64,000 bases of DNA from an uncultured Sphingomonas sp. (lineage in GTDB: Bacteria; Pseudomonadota; Alphaproteobacteria; Sphingomonadales; Sphingomonadaceae). Location of the stretch: positions 1-64,000 of the forward strand of contig NZ_CAJYHX010000004.1 of the NCBI RefSeq assembly GCF_913774285.1, given 5' to 3'. Below, in pieces: positions 62,785-64,000 of this stretch. The position numbers and the translations under genes were made by a program. The notes beneath the pieces are model-generated. The model did not search any database and was not told where the DNA came from. It worked only from the letters and a program-made list of their open reading frames with translations. Positions within the stretch are counted from its first letter, which is position 1. Every line of letters begins with the position of its first letter.

Positions 62785-63426
62785 TCAGCGGCTCGGCGAC
62801 GGGCTGGGCACCGGTGCCGGGGGCGGCGGGACCGCCGCACCGGTGATCGGCGCAGCGCCTGCCGGGGGCGGCGGAGCTACCGCGCCTGGGGGCGGCGGCG
62901 GGGGCACCGCGCCAGGCGCAGGCGGCACTGCGCCCGGCGGAGGAGGCGGCGGCGCGCCGGCACCCGGGGGCGGCGGCGGGGCGCCCGGACCACCCGGCGG
63001 CGGGGGCGGCGGCGGGCCGTGCGGGCCACCCGGCGGGGGCGGCGGGGCGCCTACCGCCTGCACATTGCCCTGCCCGTCGACGATGTAGGACGCGTGCAAC
63101 TGGCCGTCGAGATAGCGCCCCTGCACCGTCAGCGCCGCGCCGGACTCGACGTCGGCAGCACCCCGACCCGTATCCACCAGCGTCCGTCCCGAACCATCCT
63201 GCAGCACGAAGCGATCGCCATAGGTCTCGGCGACGCGGCCCTTCACGGTCACGATGCCGCTGCTCTGGGCAAGCTTCGCAACCGCGGTCGGCACGGTCGG
63301 CGCCATTTCCACGCTGGGGCGGGTGAGCTGCACCGCACCTGCGCCGCCCGCGGCACCCAGTGCCAGCAGCGCCGCGGCCGCCACGGCAAGGCGATTGCGC
63401 GGCAGCGTGTTCTTCCAGTCGGTCAT
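62785..63426 (-). CDS. Exported OB-fold-like protein with proline-rich tail
   Basis: 213 residues. The N-terminal hydrophobic segment (NRLAVAAAALLALGAAGGAGA) is a signal anchor or signal peptide. A small beta domain (GIVTVKGRVAETYGDRFVLQDGSGRTLVDTG, VTVQGRYLDGQLHA) resembles BOF/DUF5666-like OB folds, and the last 85 residues are Pro/Gly/Ala repeats (blocks such as PPPPPGGPHG and GAVPPPPPPGAV). The tail is probably extended and could contact cell wall or partner proteins. GAGGAG lies 8 nt before the ATG. It is divergent from an OmpR-type regulator, which may control it. Function unknown. Confidence 0.75.
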   Translation of the reverse strand: MTDWKNTLPRNRLAVAAAALLALGAAGGAGAVQLTRPSVEMAPTVPTAVAKLAQSSGIVTVKGRVAETYGDRFVLQDGSGRTLVDTGRGAADVESGAALTVQGRYLDGQLHASYIVDGQGNVQAVGAPPPPPGGPHGPPPPPPPGGPGAPPPPPGAGAPPPPPPGAVPPAPGAVPPPPPPGAVAPPPPAGAAPITGAAVPPPPAPVPSPSPSR

Positions 63427-63487
63427 TTCATCAACTCCTCTTGGGTGTTCGATGGCGCCGGTCTAGCGAGTCGTATCCGACCCCCGC

Positions 63488-63503
63488 TGAACCTCGCGGT
63501 TCA
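63488..63503. promoter_or_regulatory. Inverted repeat in the divergent promoter region
   Basis: TGAACC-TCGC-GGTTCA is a perfect 6-bp dyad (63488-63503), followed by GTTTGGGTTTAAGC; together GTTCAGTTT and GGGTTTAAG look like degenerate tandem half-sites one helical turn apart. It lies between the proline-rich protein gene and the response regulator gene, where an OmpR-family protein could bind. Pattern match only. Confidence 0.4.
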
Positions 63504-63537
63504 GTTTGGGTTTAAGCCGCGGAGCTAGGCGAAACGC

Positions 63538-64000
63538 ATGCGGATCCTGCTGGTAGAAGACGACCCCGATCTCGGCCCCGCCATCGCGCGGGCGCTGCGG
63601 GCGGAGCATTGCGCGGTCGATCTCGCCGCCGACGGCATCGACGCGCAGCATCTCGGCGAAACCGAGGCCTATGACGCGGCGGTGCTCGATCTGGGGCTGC
63701 CGGGCAGGACCGGCGCCGAGATCCTCGCCGCATGGCGCGCGAACGGGCGCGCGCTGCCCGTGCTGGTGCTCACCGCGCGCGAGGCCTGGGCGGACAAGGT
63801 GACCGCGTTCAAGGCCGGTGCCGACGACTATATGACCAAACCGTTCCGCGTCGAGGAGCTGATGATGCGGCTGCGCGCGCTGGTCCGCCGCGCCGCCGGC
63901 CATGCCCAGACCCGCATCGCCTGCGGCCCGCTCGCCTTCGAGAGCCAGACCGGGCAGTTCGAGCTGGACGGGCTGCCGCTCAAGCTCACCGCGTTCGAGT
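63538..64000 (+). CDS. OmpR-family response regulator (3' truncated by window end)
   Basis: 154 residues are visible and the frame is open at the end. The receiver domain has acidic residues in LLVEDDPDLG, the phosphorylated Asp51 in AAVLDLGLPG, Thr in VLVLTARE and Lys in YMTKPFR. After residue 118 the sequence (TRIACGPLAFESQTGQFELDGLPLKLTAFE) is the start of the OmpR/PhoB winged-helix DNA-binding domain. It should be a transcription factor; the partner sensor kinase would be expected just downstream. It is divergent from the proline-rich exported protein. Confidence 0.95.
   Translation, partial: MRILLVEDDPDLGPAIARALRAEHCAVDLAADGIDAQHLGETEAYDAAVLDLGLPGRTGAEILAAWRANGRALPVLVLTAREAWADKVTAFKAGADDYMTKPFRVEELMMRLRALVRRAAGHAQTRIACGPLAFESQTGQFELDGLPLKLTAFE

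Overview
The window is a GC-rich bacterial chromosome segment whose gene content and order fit a sphingomonad alphaproteobacterium (Sphingomonas or a close relative). Indicators are four large TonB-dependent receptors (TBDRs), a sucA-sucB-lpd cluster, a divergent xseA/purD pair with a DUF2093 gene, an FzlA-like division protein, a two-gene cobalamin-dependent methionine synthase, and promoter-like sequences of the alphaproteobacterial RpoH and EcfG types. Species assignment is inference. I see no prophage, insertion sequence or CRISPR array. The accessory character lies in receptor clusters, short interspersed palindromic repeats and two repeat-associated GIY-YIG genes.

Layout. 1-5.9 kb: 2-oxoglutarate dehydrogenase sucA (5' truncated), sucB and lpd, with a repeat-flanked GIY-YIG gene between sucB and lpd. 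5.9-9.3 kb: a flavoprotein and a TBDR. 9.3-15.6 kb (minus): a methionine/one-carbon locus read as ArsR-methyltransferase fusion, metF, metH N-terminal part, GNAT, metH C-terminal part, with a perfect 22-bp palindrome just before the regulator. 15.6-19.6 kb: small lipoprotein, aldo/keto reductase, small unknown protein, and a TBDR on the minus strand. 19.8-22.4 kb: clpB behind a good RpoH-type promoter.

22.4-32.3 kb (minus) is the most interesting block. It has two successive modules of TBDR, intrinsic terminator, then a protein-modification-like enzyme: a TPR plus TPST-like sulfotransferase in the first and a SEL1-like plus prolyl-4-hydroxylase-like dioxygenase in the second. 32.5-36.4 kb: LytM peptidase, DUF2093, xseA, and divergent purD, with the xseA and purD start codons overlapping. 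36.4-42.3 kb: tRNA-Arg, an unknown gene, pheT, pheS, a second GIY-YIG gene, a LysE exporter, rplT and rpmI (all minus).

42.4-53 kb: AsmA-like protein, CE2-like SGNH esterase, hisN, an outer-membrane phospholipase A, a periplasmic peroxiredoxin, a diguanylate cyclase, a sigma-54-type promoter driving two tiny overlapping membrane-protein genes, a stress-type SDR behind an EcfG-like promoter, a PEBP protein, fzlA and a vapBC pair. 53-64 kb: gltD, two DUF2059-type exported proteins and gltB as one coupled minus-strand cluster; uppP; a complex-I-associated SDR; tRNA-Leu; a proline-rich exported protein; and a divergent OmpR-type response regulator cut by the window end.

Assignments rest on motif recognition in translated sequence; no database search was possible. 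Promoter and operator calls are pattern matches only.
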